DNA of 10,357 nucleotides from Actinomycetota bacterium (lineage in GTDB: Bacteria > Actinomycetota > Actinomycetes > Actinomycetales > Microbacteriaceae), in NCBI GenBank assembly GCA_009927245.1, contig RFNI01000140.1, positions 1-10,357 of the forward strand, in the 5' to 3' direction. Under the pieces are notes generated by a model that saw only the letters and a list, made by a program, of their open reading frames with translations, searched no databases and had not been told where the DNA came from. Each line of letters begins with the position of its first letter. The stretch's first letter is position 1. Positions 1-7,513 of the stretch are shown in pieces. The position numbers and the translations under genes were made by a program.

Positions 1-19
1 TTACCCATTCTACCTATGA

Positions 20-1528
20 CTATAAAGAGCGAGCAAACAGGCTCAGTCGCTCTAGGGTTTCAGCCTTACCCAGGATCTCCATTGATTCAAAGAGAGGTGG
101 TGAAATGCGCTTACCGGAGATACCAGTTCTTAGCGGTCCAAACGCATTTCTAGGCTTATGAGCTAGCTCTTCGATTAGTTTCTGGTTCAAAGCTGCCTGA
201 ATTACTTCAGTCTTGAATTCAGCTAATCCATCTAGAACTTCAATAGCAGCAAGGGTGATTTCCTTTGATTCAGCTGGCAAACCTGCCTTGGCATCTTCTT
301 CAACCACAATCTTGTCTGCAGTTGTGAAGAGGAAACTCAACATCGGAACCGCTTCAGAGAGCACAACAATACGCTCCTGAATCAACGGTGCAGCAGCAGT
401 CAGAATTGCCTGCTCTGCATCTGTTACTTCTTTACCTAAGACACCAGCGCTCTGCAGGTAAGGAACGATACGTCCAGCGAAATCTTCAACACTTAGGAGT
501 CTCAGGTGGCTTGCGTTGATTGCATCTGCCTTCTTCTGATCAAAGCGAGCTGGATTTGGATTGACATCCTTGACATCAAATGCTGCAATCATCTCTTCTA
601 GTGAGAAGACATCTCGATCAGCACTAATGCTCCAGCCAAGTAGTGCTAGATAGTTCAAAAGTCCCTCTGGGATAAAACCACGGTCTCTGTGGTGGAACAG
701 GTTTGATTCTGGGTCACGCTTAGAGAGCTTCTTGTTACCTTCACCCATTACAAATGGGAGGTGACCGAACTGAGGAATGAACTTAGTAATACCTGCTTCA
801 AACATCGCGTTGTATAGAGCAATCTGTCTAGGAGTTGAAGACAAGAGGTCTTCTCCTCTAAGTACATGGGTAACCCCCATTAGTGCATCATCAACTGGGT
901 TGACCAAGGTGTATAGCGGTTGGCCGTTAGGTCTAACCACAACAAAGTCAGGGAATGATCCAGCAGGGAAAGTAATCTCACCTCGAACTAGGTCTGTAAA
1001 GGTGATATCAACATCTGGAACACGAAGCCTCAGAGCCGGTGATCGACCTTCTGCCTTATAAGCAGCCTTCTGCTCGTCAGAGAGCTCTCTCTCAGAGTTG
1101 TCATAACCTAGCTGAACAGCGCGACCATTAGCCTTGTTACGCTCATCGATCTCTTCACCGGTTAGGAAGCTTTCGTAGATATGACCCGACGCCTTTAACT
1201 TCTCAATTACATCTAGATAAATGTCAGTTCTTTGAGACTGTCGGTAAGGCTCATTAGGCCCACCAACACCAACACCCTCGTCCCAGTTCAGACCCAACCA
1301 CTTGAGACCATCGAGAATCATCTCAAAAGACTCTTCGCTATCTCTTTCAGCATCGGTATCTTCGATGCGGAAGACGAAGGTTCCACCGGTGTGACGAGCG
1401 TAAGCCCAGTTAAACAGTGCTGTTCTAACTAGCCCTACGTGAGGAGTTCCAGTTGGAGAAGGACAGAAACGTACGCGAACATCACTACCTGAGGCAGTGG
1501 TAAAAGGTGCAGTGATTTGGTTTGACAT
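20..1528 (-). CDS. gltX: Glutamyl-tRNA synthetase (GluRS)
   Basis: This class I aminoacyl-tRNA synthetase attaches glutamate to tRNA-Glu in the cytosol, using ATP. The product is 502 residues, normal for a bacterial GluRS. The Rossmann catalytic half opens with FCPSPTGTPHVGL (about residues 21-33), which carries the HIGH-type signature as HVGL. The RIEDTD motif follows at 54-59, then LRGEDLLSSTPRQ near 223-235, and the KMSKS-type loop is KLSKR at 267-271. The C-terminal third is the helical anticodon-binding region. The ATG at 1528 lies 12 nt after the stop of the upstream FAH-family gene with no clear Shine-Dalgarno sequence, so translation probably depends on readthrough from that gene. It is the last gene of the minus-strand run in this window. 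Many actinobacteria also use this enzyme to form Glu-tRNA-Gln for GatCAB; that is inferred, not visible here. Confidence 0.97.
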   Translation of the reverse strand: MSNQITAPFTTASGSDVRVRFCPSPTGTPHVGLVRTALFNWAYARHTGGTFVFRIEDTDAERDSEESFEMILDGLKWLGLNWDEGVGVGGPNEPYRQSQRTDIYLDVIEKLKASGHIYESFLTGEEIDERNKANGRAVQLGYDNSERELSDEQKAAYKAEGRSPALRLRVPDVDITFTDLVRGEITFPAGSFPDFVVVRPNGQPLYTLVNPVDDALMGVTHVLRGEDLLSSTPRQIALYNAMFEAGITKFIPQFGHLPFVMGEGNKKLSKRDPESNLFHHRDRGFIPEGLLNYLALLGWSISADRDVFSLEEMIAAFDVKDVNPNPARFDQKKADAINASHLRLLSVEDFAGRIVPYLQSAGVLGKEVTDAEQAILTAAAPLIQERIVVLSEAVPMLSFLFTTADKIVVEEDAKAGLPAESKEITLAAIEVLDGLAEFKTEVIQAALNQKLIEELAHKPRNAFGPLRTGISGKRISPPLFESMEILGKAETLERLSLFARSL

Positions 1529-1540
1529 AACCAGATAAGT

Positions 1541-2299
1541 CTAAGCGACAGGGTTAGTTAGAGTCCCGATGCCTTCAATGCTTATCTCAACCGACTGACC
1601 TGATTCAATCTGACTGATACCTGCTGGTGTTCCAGTGAGGATGACATCTCCTGGTAGCAAGGTCATTACCTGGCTTACGTGCTGGATGATTCTAGGCACT
1701 TTGTGAATCAGAAGATCAACTGATGCGTGCTGTCTAATCTCACCGTCAACTCTAGTTTCTAGAATCTGACCATCAACTACAAACTCTGTTTCAACCCAAG
1801 GACCAAGTGGACAGAAAGTATCAAAGCTCTTAGCTCTGGTCCATTGACCATCTTTGTTTTGGATATCTCTTGCAGTCACATCGTTAGCGATGGTGAAACC
1901 CCAGACATAATCCAATGCCTTATCGACAGAAACATCCTTAGCAACTTGACCAATAACAATAGCCAGTTCGCCTTCGTGATCTACCTGCTCAGAGATGGAC
2001 GGTAAAACTATTGATTCACTTGGACCTATGACAGTGGTTAGTGGCTTGATGAAGATAAGTGGTTCTGCAGGAGCTTCTCCACCCATCTCAGCTGCATGAT
2101 CTGCATAGTTCTTACCAATACAAACGATCTTGCTGGTTGGTAGAACTGGAGGTAGTAGTTGAACATCTTTGAGTGGGATTCTCTCCCCTGTTGTTTCATA
2201 ACCCTGAAAGACAGGGTGTCCTCTAAAGACAACCACTTCAGGACCATCAACTACACCCCAGGAGACTTTATCTCCAACGATGAACTTAGCTATTATCAT
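1541..2299 (-). CDS. Fumarylacetoacetate hydrolase (FAH) family protein
   Basis: This 252-residue protein is a single-domain FAH-superfamily enzyme. The family cleaves or decarboxylates C–C bonds in 2-keto acids at a Mg or Mn site. A short N-terminal domain (about 1-55) leads into the FAH core. The core starts near KIVCIGKNYADHAAEMGG (57-74). The metal ligands are visible as E109 and E111 in DHEGELAIVIG and D140 in ANDVTARD, and K157 in AKSFD lies in a conserved position. The C-terminal part contains VILTGTPAGI. Relatives include acylpyruvases, 2-hydroxyhepta-2,4-diene-1,7-dioate isomerases and the oxaloacetate decarboxylase of Corynebacterium; sequence alone does not choose between these. 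Its ATG overlaps the ilvE stop by 4 nt (ATGA) and there is no obvious ribosome binding site, so translation is probably coupled to ilvE. The placement between ilvE and gltX is a recurring actinobacterial arrangement. Confidence 0.93.
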   Translation of the reverse strand: MIIAKFIVGDKVSWGVVDGPEVVVFRGHPVFQGYETTGERIPLKDVQLLPPVLPTSKIVCIGKNYADHAAEMGGEAPAEPLIFIKPLTTVIGPSESIVLPSISEQVDHEGELAIVIGQVAKDVSVDKALDYVWGFTIANDVTARDIQNKDGQWTRAKSFDTFCPLGPWVETEFVVDGQILETRVDGEIRQHASVDLLIHKVPRIIQHVSQVMTLLPGDVILTGTPAGISQIESGQSVEISIEGIGTLTNPVA

Positions 2300-3379
2300 G
2301 AACTTAGCTTGACCAACCAGTTGTGACGATCTGGAATAAGTCCATACTGAATACCGGTTAGCTCTTCTCTTAGAGCTGTGGTTAGTTCACCTGGTTGTGG
2401 GTTAACCGGACCAATAACTTCTTCTCTAGATTTGAATTGTCCAACCGGAGTAATAACGGCTGCAGTGCCACAGGCAAATACCTCAGTAATTTCACCTGAG
2501 TTATAACCCTCACGAACCTCAGCTAGTGTGACAGTTCTTTCCTCAACCGTGATGTTCTTATCCTTCAGTAACTGAATGATTGAGTCACGAGTGATACCTC
2601 GAAGAATGGTCCCATCCAGAGAAGGTGTCACTACGTGACCGTCTTTGTATACGAAGAATACGTTCATTCCACCGAGTTCTTCGATCTCGGTGTGAGTTGC
2701 TGCATCAAGGAAGAGCACCTGAGAACAACCGTTCTCATAGCCTTCGTTTTGAGCTAGCAAGCTTGCAGCATAGTTACCACCGGTTTTAGCTTCACCAGTT
2801 CCGTATTTACCTGCTCTTGCAGAATCAAGAGCAATCCAGATTGAAACTGGCTTTAGCCCACCGGTGAAGTATGGACCGACAGGAGATGCAATTACTCGAT
2901 ACTCTGCGCGATGAGCTGCTCTAACACCTAGGAAGTTCTCTGCTGCAATTTCGAATGGACGGAAGTACAAAGTTTTTCGTTTACTGGCTTTGGAACCCAA
3001 GCTCCATCAACTGCAATCAGTTGTCTAAGGCTCTCAACAAAGAGTTCGATTGGTAATTCTGGAAGTGCCATGCGGTGGGCAGACTTTTGTAATCTGGCTC
3101 CGTTAGCTTCTGGTCTAAAGGTGTGAATAGAACCATCCTGGTGGCGGTATGCCTTGATACCTTCGAAGATTTCTTGACCGTAGTGAAGCACGCACTTGAT
3201 GGGTCTAGCAACATTGGACCGTATGGTTCAACTCTGGCATTCTGCCAGCCACCGTCTTTAGTCCATTCAATGATGATCTGGTGGTCAGTGAAGTTCACAC
3301 CGAAGGCAGGGTTTTCTAGAATTGCCTCACGCTCGGCATCGGGAAGTGGATTACTAGATCTGGTTACCTTGAATTCCAT
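2296..3379 (-). pseudogene. ilvE: Branched-chain amino acid aminotransferase, broken by two frameshifts
   Basis: This PLP enzyme performs the last step of valine, leucine and isoleucine synthesis, moving an amino group from glutamate to the branched 2-keto acid. The reading frame is split into three parts. The first runs from ATG 3379, behind a good AGAGGAAG site at 3383-3390, to DPSSA near 3192. The second runs from VLHYGQEIFEG to WVPKPVNEK near 2975. The third runs from TLYFRPF to the stop at 2296. Adding one base near 3191-3194 and one in the T5 run at 2973-2977 (A5 on the coding strand) gives about 361 residues, the usual length. The rebuilt protein has the BCAT hallmarks VLHYGQEIFEG and TLYFRPF, and the PLP lysine in GEAKTGGNYAAS at about residue 199. 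No other lesion is seen, so the gene is probably intact in the organism. It lies 12 nt after leuB and overlaps the FAH-family gene by ATGA. Confidence 0.92.
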
Positions 3380-3391
3380 TTTCTTCCTCTT

Positions 3392-4427
3392 CTATAGTTG
3401 AGCGAAAATACTTTGAGCGATTTCAGCTGTAGTGCGCTTAGAGTCTCCGCGAGTAGCAAGATCTGAAGCAACTGCTCTTTCAATTCTTGCTGCAGCAACA
3501 GGGTTGCCTAGGTGATCTAGCAACATAGCGGCAGAGAGAATTGCAGCTGTTGGATCAGCAATTCCCTTACCTGCGATATCAGGAGCAGAACCGTGAACAG
3601 GTTCAAACATTGAAGGGAATGCTCCAGTTGGATTTATGTTTCCTGAAGCAGCTACTCCAATACCACCACCGATAGCAGCGGCTAGGTCTGTCAAGATATC
3701 ACCAAATAGGTTATCTGTAACAATGACATCAAATCGTTCTGGGTCAGTAACCAGGTAAATGGTTGCTGCATCAACGTGTTGGTAATCAACCTTCACTGCA
3801 GGGAATTCTTTAGCGACTTCATCGACAGTGCGCTGCCACAACCAACCAGCATTTACTAGCACGTTGTGCTTGTGCACAAGGGTTAGCTTCTTACGGTCAC
3901 GGTTAGCTGCAAGTTCGAATGCGTAACGAACTGTTCTCAACACCAAATCTTGTGTTTACTGAAGTTTCGTTTGCAACTTCGTTTTCGGTGCCAACACGGA
4001 TTGCTCCACCGTTACCAACGTAAGCACCTTCAGTACCTTCACGAACAACAACAAAGTCAACTTCACCTGGATCGGACAGAGGAGAAATAACTCCTGGGTA
4101 TAACTTGGTTGGTCTTAGGTTGATGTAGTGGTCAAAGCTGAATCTAAGTTTTAGTAGTAGGCCACGCTCTAGAACACCTGAAGGAACGCTTGGGTCTCCA
4201 ATAGCACCAAGCAGAATCGCATCGTGTTCAGCAAGGGAAGCCATATCGGCATCAGTGAGGATTTCACCGGTGGCGTTGTATCGTCTAGCACCTAGGTCAT
4301 ATTCCTTAGTGACGAACTCAACCCCAGAGCCACGGGTGGCTAGGTGAAGCGCTTCTAGAGCTAGGGCTGTGACCTCAGGGCCAATTCCATCCCCACCAAT
4401 AACACCAATATTTATCTGCTCAGTCAC
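3392..4427 (-). pseudogene. leuB: 3-Isopropylmalate dehydrogenase, broken by one frameshift
   Basis: LeuB oxidises and decarboxylates 3-isopropylmalate to 2-oxoisocaproate with NAD+, the third dedicated step of leucine synthesis. The N-terminal part (GTG at 4427) carries GVIGGDGIGPEV, LLGAIGDP and VVVREGTEGAYVG. It runs into a wrong frame after NTRFGVE near 3936. The C-terminal part resumes at RTVRYAFELA and contains the metal-binding region TDNLFGDILTDLAAA, then FEPVHGSAPDIAGKG and the stop at 3392. The simplest repair restores two bases in the GAGA tract (plus strand 3935-3938), giving VERTVRYAFE and about 345 residues. Removing one base would also restore the frame but loses the conserved glutamate. 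The form is the actinobacterial LeuB type. The start has only a weak GAAAG upstream and lies 45 nt after the methyltransferase stop. No other damage is visible, so a consensus error is more likely than a dead gene. Confidence 0.92.
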
Positions 4428-4472
4428 TTGGATTCTTTCAAACTCGTTTAGTACAACTTTACTTCAGCAGTA

Positions 4473-5091
4473 CTACTGTCCTCGCTTAGCCAGCAGAACC
4501 AAGGTTGTAGAGGGCTTTAGCCCTTCCTTGGTCTGGATCTGCCCTTCACGGTTCTCTAGGACTTGAATCTCAAGCCCAGTCCCCTCTAGAGCTTTAGTGA
4601 TGGTCTCAACATTAGGTAAACATCAGGGTCCTTGGACCACCGAAACCACCGGTGAGGTTATCCCTAGAGTGCCAAACACCCATTAGGTATCTACCTTCAG
4701 CCACATGGCTAGCCAAGCGTCTAGTTGCAATTTCAAGCTTGGCCTCTGGGATCTGGAGATAGGCAATTACTGCTAACTCAACAGGGCTTACCAGAGGTTC
4801 AAACTCCAAGGCATCAGCACAGTTGGCTGAACAGAGTTCAGCAACTCCCTCTTCTTTAGCAAAGGCTAGGTATTTATCTAGTGCTTTTTGCGAGAAGTCG
4901 ATGTTCTCGACTTGCCAACCCTGTTTGGCTAACCAAACTGCATTGCGACCTTCACCACCGGCTAGCTCAATTGCTCGCCTGTTTCCCGAAACTTCAAGAT
5001 CACCGCAGAGCTCAGCAACAAAACGGTTTACTACCTTGGTATAGATGAACTCTTCAACAGAGTACTTTTCGTCCCAGTAATTGGAGTCCAT
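4473..5091 (-). pseudogene. SAM-dependent class I methyltransferase, frameshifted near its C-terminus
   Basis: The uninterrupted frame from ATG 5091 encodes 159 residues and stops early at 4612. The last few residues are out of frame. Restoring one base at the GG pair (4630-4631) and one at the TTT run (4618-4620, coding strand) changes GGPRTLMFT into GGPRDPDVLPNVETITKAL. The frame then continues as LEIQVLENREG and ends in LVLLAKRGQ at the stop in 4473, about 206 residues in all. The N-terminus has WDEKY at 6-10, and the SAM-binding motif I is AIELAGGEGRNAVWLAKQGW. A VENIDFSQKAL segment follows, with an acidic residue placed to hold the SAM ribose. This resembles TehB-like or small-molecule methyltransferases of actinobacteria; the substrate cannot be named. 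The start codon shares its A with the upstream lipoprotein stop (TAATG) and there is no Shine-Dalgarno sequence, which points to coupled translation. Confidence 0.85.
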
Positions 5092-5451
5092 TATTTGCTG
5101 ACACCGACAGGAAGAACTACCTGAGCATCTTCAAAATTACCAAGGTTAGTTACTTTGGTTAGCCCTAGGCTCATCAGGTCACTAGCGGCTTCCCAGCTTG
5201 ATCACTGGTTTCTCCGTAGACATAGAACTTGTCTGCTGGCTTAAGCATTGCGGCGTTGATCATAAAATCAGGGTCACTGTAATTACGTTGATTGCACCTT
5301 CCATATGAGAAATAGCAAATGCTTCAGGTGTTCTCACATCAACGATTGCAACCTTGTCGGTTACCTCTAGCTTTGCTGGAGCACAACCAGCTAAACCTGC
5401 AATAAGCGAAACTGCTAGAACAGCAGTAAACAAATTTCTAACTCTGCTCAT
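5091..5451 (-). pseudogene. Rhodanese-like lipoprotein without a catalytic cysteine, broken by two frameshifts
   Basis: The first frame (ATG 5451, behind AGGAAG at 5455-5460) gives 63 residues. It has a lipoprotein signal peptide: basic MSRVR, a hydrophobic core, then lipobox LAGC with Cys23 as the likely lipidation site. The rhodanese part starts with VAIVDVRTPEAFAISHMEGAIN, the usual DVR and HxxGAIN motifs. Restoring one base near 5275-5276 continues the frame as DPDFMINAAMLKPADKFYVYGE. Restoring a second base at the AA pair 5198-5199 gives SDQSWEAASDLMSLGLTKV and a stop at 5091, about 120 residues. Where active rhodaneses have the CxxGxR loop, this protein reads YVYGETSDQ, so the sulfur-carrying cysteine is absent. 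It is probably an extracytoplasmic, membrane-anchored binding or structural protein; the role is unknown. It is divergent from an active-looking rhodanese and overlaps the methyltransferase start by one base. Confidence 0.82.
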
Positions 5452-5500
5452 AATCTTCCTTTGCTAATCCCCTAAACCTAGGATAACTAAACTAGTTAGC

Positions 5501-5508
5501 AGAAGGAG
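5501..5508 (+). promoter_or_regulatory. Strong ribosome binding site of the small rhodanese
   Basis: AGAAGGAG lies 6 nt before the ATG at 5515 and fixes that start. The 63-nt gap between this gene and the divergent lipoprotein must hold promoters for both, but I could not identify convincing -35/-10 pairs in it. Confidence 0.85.
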
Positions 5509-5514
5509 TAATAC

Positions 5515-5832
5515 ATGGCAACCGAAGTAAGCATTGAAGAACTGGCTGATGTTATTGAACACGGCGGTTTTGTTCTAGACGTTAGAGAAGACGACGAGTG
5601 GGCTGAAGGCCATGTTCCTAATGCACACCACATTCCAATGAATGAGGTTGCCAACCAGGTCGACAAGCTAGACGATGGAGCAAGAATCTTCATCATATGT
5701 CGTTCAGGTGGAAGATCAATGACAGTCGCTAACTACCTAGAAGCACAAGGCTTTGATGTTGTTTCAGTTGCTGGAGGAACCCAAGCTTGGATTGCTTCTA
5801 ACCGTGAACTATCTTTTGAGGCTTCGCTTTAG
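5515..5832 (+). CDS. Single-domain rhodanese (sulfurtransferase)
   Basis: This 105-residue cytosolic protein is one complete rhodanese domain of the GlpE/PspE type. Such proteins move sulfane sulfur through a persulfide on one cysteine. Visible features are the N-terminal helix with SIEELADVIEHGG and the DVREDDEWAEGHVPNAHHIPM segment (22-42). The active-site loop CRSGGRS has Cys62 followed by the expected Gly and Arg residues. The C-terminal part contains GFDVVSVAGGTQAW. The donor and acceptor are unknown. It is the only plus-strand gene between the minus-strand serA and the lipoprotein operon. It is divergent from a second rhodanese-like gene that has lost its cysteine. Its TAG at 5830-5832 overlaps the serA stop at 5829-5831 on the other strand, so the two genes converge with no space for a terminator between them. 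Confidence 0.93.
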   Translation: MATEVSIEELADVIEHGGFVLDVREDDEWAEGHVPNAHHIPMNEVANQVDKLDDGARIFIICRSGGRSMTVANYLEAQGFDVVSVAGGTQAWIASNRELSFEASL

Positions 5833-7421
5833 TCCAGCTTTAGGTCAATTGCCTTTAGAACATCAGCCTCAATAGCAACACGAACTTCTTCAAGTACGTT
5901 GGCTGCTACCGGTGAATCAACAGTGATAACTGAAAGTGCTTTACCGCCCTTAGAGTTACGAGCAATCTGCATCGCAGCAATGTTGATGTTGTTCTCAGCA
6001 AATGCTTTACCGTAGACGGCAACGATTCCTGGTCTATCTGCATAAACCATCAGTACTAGGTGTTCTGCCATTGCAAGTTCAACATCGTATCCGTTGATGT
6101 TCACGATCTTCTGGTGAAGCTTAGGGCCAATAACAGTTCCTGAAACAGATGCTGATGTTCCATCAGCAAGGATTGCCTTGATGGAAGTTACGTTGCGGTA
6201 TTCCTCGCTGTGTGAATCAACAGAGAGCTTAACTTCAACTCCCCTAGCTTCTGCCATAAGCGGTGCATTGACATAAGAAACCTGTTCAGTAACAGCGTTC
6301 TGGTAGAAGCCCTTTAGAGCAGCTAACTTCAAGACTGAAACATCTTGTGATGCAATCTCTCCTCTAACTTCAACTTCGATTGCAATTACGTTGCCACCAG
6401 AGATACCAAAGAGCAGCTGACCCATGTTCTCCATCAGAGCGATACCAGGCTTCACAGAAGCATCGATAACTCCACCTGCAACGTTCACTGCATCTGGAAC
6501 TAGATCTCCAGCAAGAGCAAGTCTTACGCTCTTCGCAACTGAGATGCCAGCCTTCTCCTGTGCTTCATCAGTTGATGCACCTAGGTGAGGAGTAACAATG
6601 ATGTTCTCTAGTTCTAGTAGTGGTGAACCTGTTGGTGGTTCATTCACAAATACATCAAGCCCAGCGCCAGCTATACGGTTTGACTTCAGTGCAGCATAAA
6701 GAGCATCTTCATCGATGATGCCACCGCGAGATGCGTTAACAATACGAAGTGTTGGCTTAGCGATTGCGAACTCTTCAGTTCCGATAAGACCTGTGGTCTC
6801 GGGGGTCTTTGGAATGTGAATAGTAATGAAATCTGATCTCTTCATAAGCTCTTCAAGAGAAACAAGTTCAACACCAATCTGTTCAGCACGGGCTGCAGTC
6901 ACATAAGGGTCATAGCCAATTAGGTTTGCTTCGAAGCCGGCAAGTCTCTGAGCAACCAGAGTTCCAATACGACCAAGACCAACAATTCCAATGGTCTTCT
7001 CATACAGTTCAACACCGGTGAACTTAGAACGCTGCCACTTACCGGCCTTGAGTGATGCGTTAGCATCCGGAACAAAGCGAGCTAGAGAGAAGATGTGAGC
7101 AATTGCTAGCTCTGCTGCTGAGATCACGTTTGAAGTTGGTGCGTTCACAACCATTACACCGGCAGCGGTTGCTGCCTTGATGTCTACGTTGTCTAGACCA
7201 ACACCAGCACGAGCAATAACCTTCAGGTTAGGTGCGTGAGCGATAGCTTCGGCATCTACCTGGGTGGCAGATCTGACCAAGATGGCATTTGCTGTTGCAA
7301 GTTCTTTTAGAAGGGCCACTCTGTCGGTTCCATCAACGTTACGAACCTCGAAGTCAGGGCCAAGTGCCTCAACGGTTGCAGGTGAGAGTTCTTCAGCAAT
7401 AAGGACTATTGGTTTAGACAA
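5829..7421 (-). CDS. serA: D-3-phosphoglycerate dehydrogenase, long ACT-domain form
   Basis: SerA oxidises 3-phosphoglycerate to 3-phosphohydroxypyruvate with NAD+, the entry step of serine synthesis. The 530 residues match the long type I enzyme known from Mycobacterium. It has a substrate-binding half plus a Rossmann domain with GLGRIG at 148-153. The catalytic set is R232 (NASRGGII), E261 (FVNEPP) and H279 (TPHLGAST). An intervening allosteric domain follows (about 315-450), then a C-terminal ACT domain with LMVYADRPGIVAVYGKAF. The ACT domain of this type usually senses serine, so feedback inhibition is likely but inferred. The start is TTG at 7421, chosen because AGGA lies 8 nt upstream (7430-7433) and MSKPIVLIAEE is a typical N-terminus. 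The gene appears to be transcribed alone and converges with the small rhodanese. Confidence 0.97.
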   Translation of the reverse strand: MSKPIVLIAEELSPATVEALGPDFEVRNVDGTDRVALLKELATANAILVRSATQVDAEAIAHAPNLKVIARAGVGLDNVDIKAATAAGVMVVNAPTSNVISAAELAIAHIFSLARFVPDANASLKAGKWQRSKFTGVELYEKTIGIVGLGRIGTLVAQRLAGFEANLIGYDPYVTAARAEQIGVELVSLEELMKRSDFITIHIPKTPETTGLIGTEEFAIAKPTLRIVNASRGGIIDEDALYAALKSNRIAGAGLDVFVNEPPTGSPLLELENIIVTPHLGASTDEAQEKAGISVAKSVRLALAGDLVPDAVNVAGGVIDASVKPGIALMENMGQLLFGISGGNVIAIEVEVRGEIASQDVSVLKLAALKGFYQNAVTEQVSYVNAPLMAEARGVEVKLSVDSHSEEYRNVTSIKAILADGTSASVSGTVIGPKLHQKIVNINGYDVELAMAEHLVLMVYADRPGIVAVYGKAFAENNINIAAMQIARNSKGGKALSVITVDSPVAANVLEEVRVAIEADVLKAIDLKLD

Positions 7422-7429
7422 TGTTGTAT

Positions 7430-7433
7430 TCCT
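7430..7433 (-). promoter_or_regulatory. Ribosome binding site deciding the serA TTG start
   Basis: AGGA on the minus strand is 8 nt before the TTG at 7421. It supports that rare start codon; no ATG lies in the neighbourhood in this frame. Confidence 0.65.
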
Positions 7434-7482
7434 AGTGAATTAGGGGGAAAGTTTTTAGGCTGCACCAGCGAAGCGTAAGTCC

Positions 7483-7510
7483 ATCCTACCGAAGCCTGTC
7501 TTAGTCTTAA
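7483..7510 (-). promoter_or_regulatory. Possible serA promoter in the divergent intergenic region
   Basis: On the minus strand TTAAGA (7505-7510) and TAGGAT (7483-7488) are separated by 16 nt, a tolerable -35/-10 arrangement. It would give serA a leader of roughly 55 nt. The -35 box is weak. On the plus strand, TAGTCT at 7502-7507 stands 6 nt before the GTG of the reductase gene and could be the -10 of a leaderless transcript, but no -35 partner is evident. Both are inferences by eye. Confidence 0.3.
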
Positions 7511-7513
7511 GCG

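Noticed and set aside
1..19. Possible tRNA gene next to gltX, as is common in actinobacteria
   Set aside because: Only 19 bases remain before the window edge and no tRNA element can be recognised.
777..1061. Plus-strand open frame opposite gltX
   Set aside because: It is an antisense shadow of a well-conserved gene, with low-complexity composition and no ribosome binding site.
2928..3191. Apparent separate small gene starting at GTG 3191
   Set aside because: It is the middle third of ilvE (VLHYGQEIFEG...) in a shifted frame, not an independent protein.
2970..3195. Programmed ribosomal frameshifting in ilvE
   Set aside because: BCAT needs no frameshift in any lineage I know of, there is no slippery heptamer plus stimulator, and neighbouring genes carry the same kind of slip.
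4369..4566. Plus-strand open frame spanning the leuB start and the end of the methyltransferase
   Set aside because: The minus strand here is explained by the repaired methyltransferase tail and the leuB N-terminus, and the plus frame has no family resemblance.
5471..5500. Palindromic CCTAGG and AACTAGTT motifs in the divergent intergenic region as an operator
   Set aside because: They are short, imperfectly arranged, and CTAG words are common throughout the window, so they do not stand out.
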